Below, piece after piece: positions 5,146 through 5,365 of a stretch of DNA of 5,365 bases. Both the position numbers and the translations under genes were made by a program. The DNA is taken from contig FR882060.1 of NCBI GenBank assembly GCA_000434915.1, positions 1 to 5,365 on the forward strand. Direction: 5' to 3'. Under the pieces are notes generated by a model that saw only the letters and a program-made list of their open reading frames with translations, was not told the origin of the DNA and did not search any database. How positions within the stretch are numbered: position 1 is the first letter of the stretch; the number at the start of each line of letters is the position of its first letter. Origin of the DNA: Ruminococcus sp. CAG:563. Lineage in GTDB: Bacteria; Bacillota; Clostridia; Oscillospirales; Acutalibacteraceae.

Positions 5146-5228
5146 TTCAAGGTTTTCACACCCTCAAAACTGAACAAAGAATGAATTAGGTAAAGGATTG
5201 GGAATTGTAATAGTCTGAACCAAAGCTA

Positions 5229-5365
5229 TGGTCAAGCCCTCGACCTATTAGTACTGCCCAGCTGAAAGTATCACTACTCTTACACCTGCAGCCTATCAAC
5301 CTCATAGTCCATGAGGGGTCTTACCAGCTTAAGCTGTGGGATATCTTATCTTGGAGGGGGCTTCA
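5229..5365 (-). rRNA. 23S ribosomal RNA, 3' end (partial)
   Basis: The minus strand shows the conserved 3' end of bacterial 23S rRNA. It reads CTCCAAGATAAGAT, GGTAAGACCCCT, a stem pairing CTCATGGACTATGAG, then GGTTGATAGG, GGTGTAAG, and finally the near-universal TACTAATAGGTCGAGGGC with TTGACCA at the end. The last roughly 137 nt are present and the rest lies beyond the right edge. The exact 3' end is set by similarity to other Firmicutes and may be off by a few bases. The following spacer contains TTGTTCAGTTTTGAGGGTG (minus strand, near 5158-5177), a sequence style often seen in Firmicutes rRNA spacers, and then the operon terminator. Confidence 0.95.

Overview
The window looks like chromosomal DNA of a gut-type Clostridia bacterium, probably from the Ruminococcaceae/Oscillospiraceae. 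The evidence is a Firmicutes-style 23S rRNA 3' end, an AGGAGG ribosome binding site, a TTGACA/TAAAAT promoter, and one very large secreted mosaic protein carrying DUF6273-like, InlB-type repeat and Big_2-like modules, as is typical of surface proteins in that group. This placement is inferred from sequence style and was not tested by a database search.

Layout, read in the direction of minus-strand transcription (right to left): the 3' end of a 23S rRNA gene (5229-5365) runs off the right edge. It is followed by a short spacer without a 5S gene and a strong intrinsic terminator (5117-5145). About 570 bp of AT-rich DNA without genes follows, holding hairpins and degenerate interspersed repeats. 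Next come a near-consensus promoter (4471-4499), a structured leader of about 130 nt, and the only well-supported protein gene (571-4335, 1254 aa), which has its own terminator at 522-549.

The protein has a signal peptide, an N-terminal beta-type domain, a second conserved surface-protein segment, an acidic linker, a long beta-rich cysteine-containing region with a CxxC, a carboxypeptidase-regulatory-like domain, a DUF6273-like domain ending in WWWLRSPG...VVPVLNL, an InlB-type repeat, a Big_2-like domain, and an unusual hydrophobic aromatic C-terminal tail (…LFGWIWY). It is most likely an extracellular or cell-surface adhesin or binding protein of unknown ligand. The most interesting point is that the end of the DUF6273 domain resembles the variable region of C-type-lectin-fold proteins targeted by diversity-generating retroelements. 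No reverse transcriptase or template repeat lies in this window, so this remains a hypothesis.

The left 520 bp contain no convincing gene. They are packed with short repeats and hairpins: two 41/43-identical copies of a 43-bp element that starts with a tRNA D-arm-like sequence, a tRNA 3'-end-like stretch ending in CCA and followed by a terminator, two copies of a CTCCCCTTG/CAAGGGGAG palindromic element, and two copies of a small dyad whose arms differ by compensating changes. Degenerate relatives of three of these families recur in the right intergenic region.
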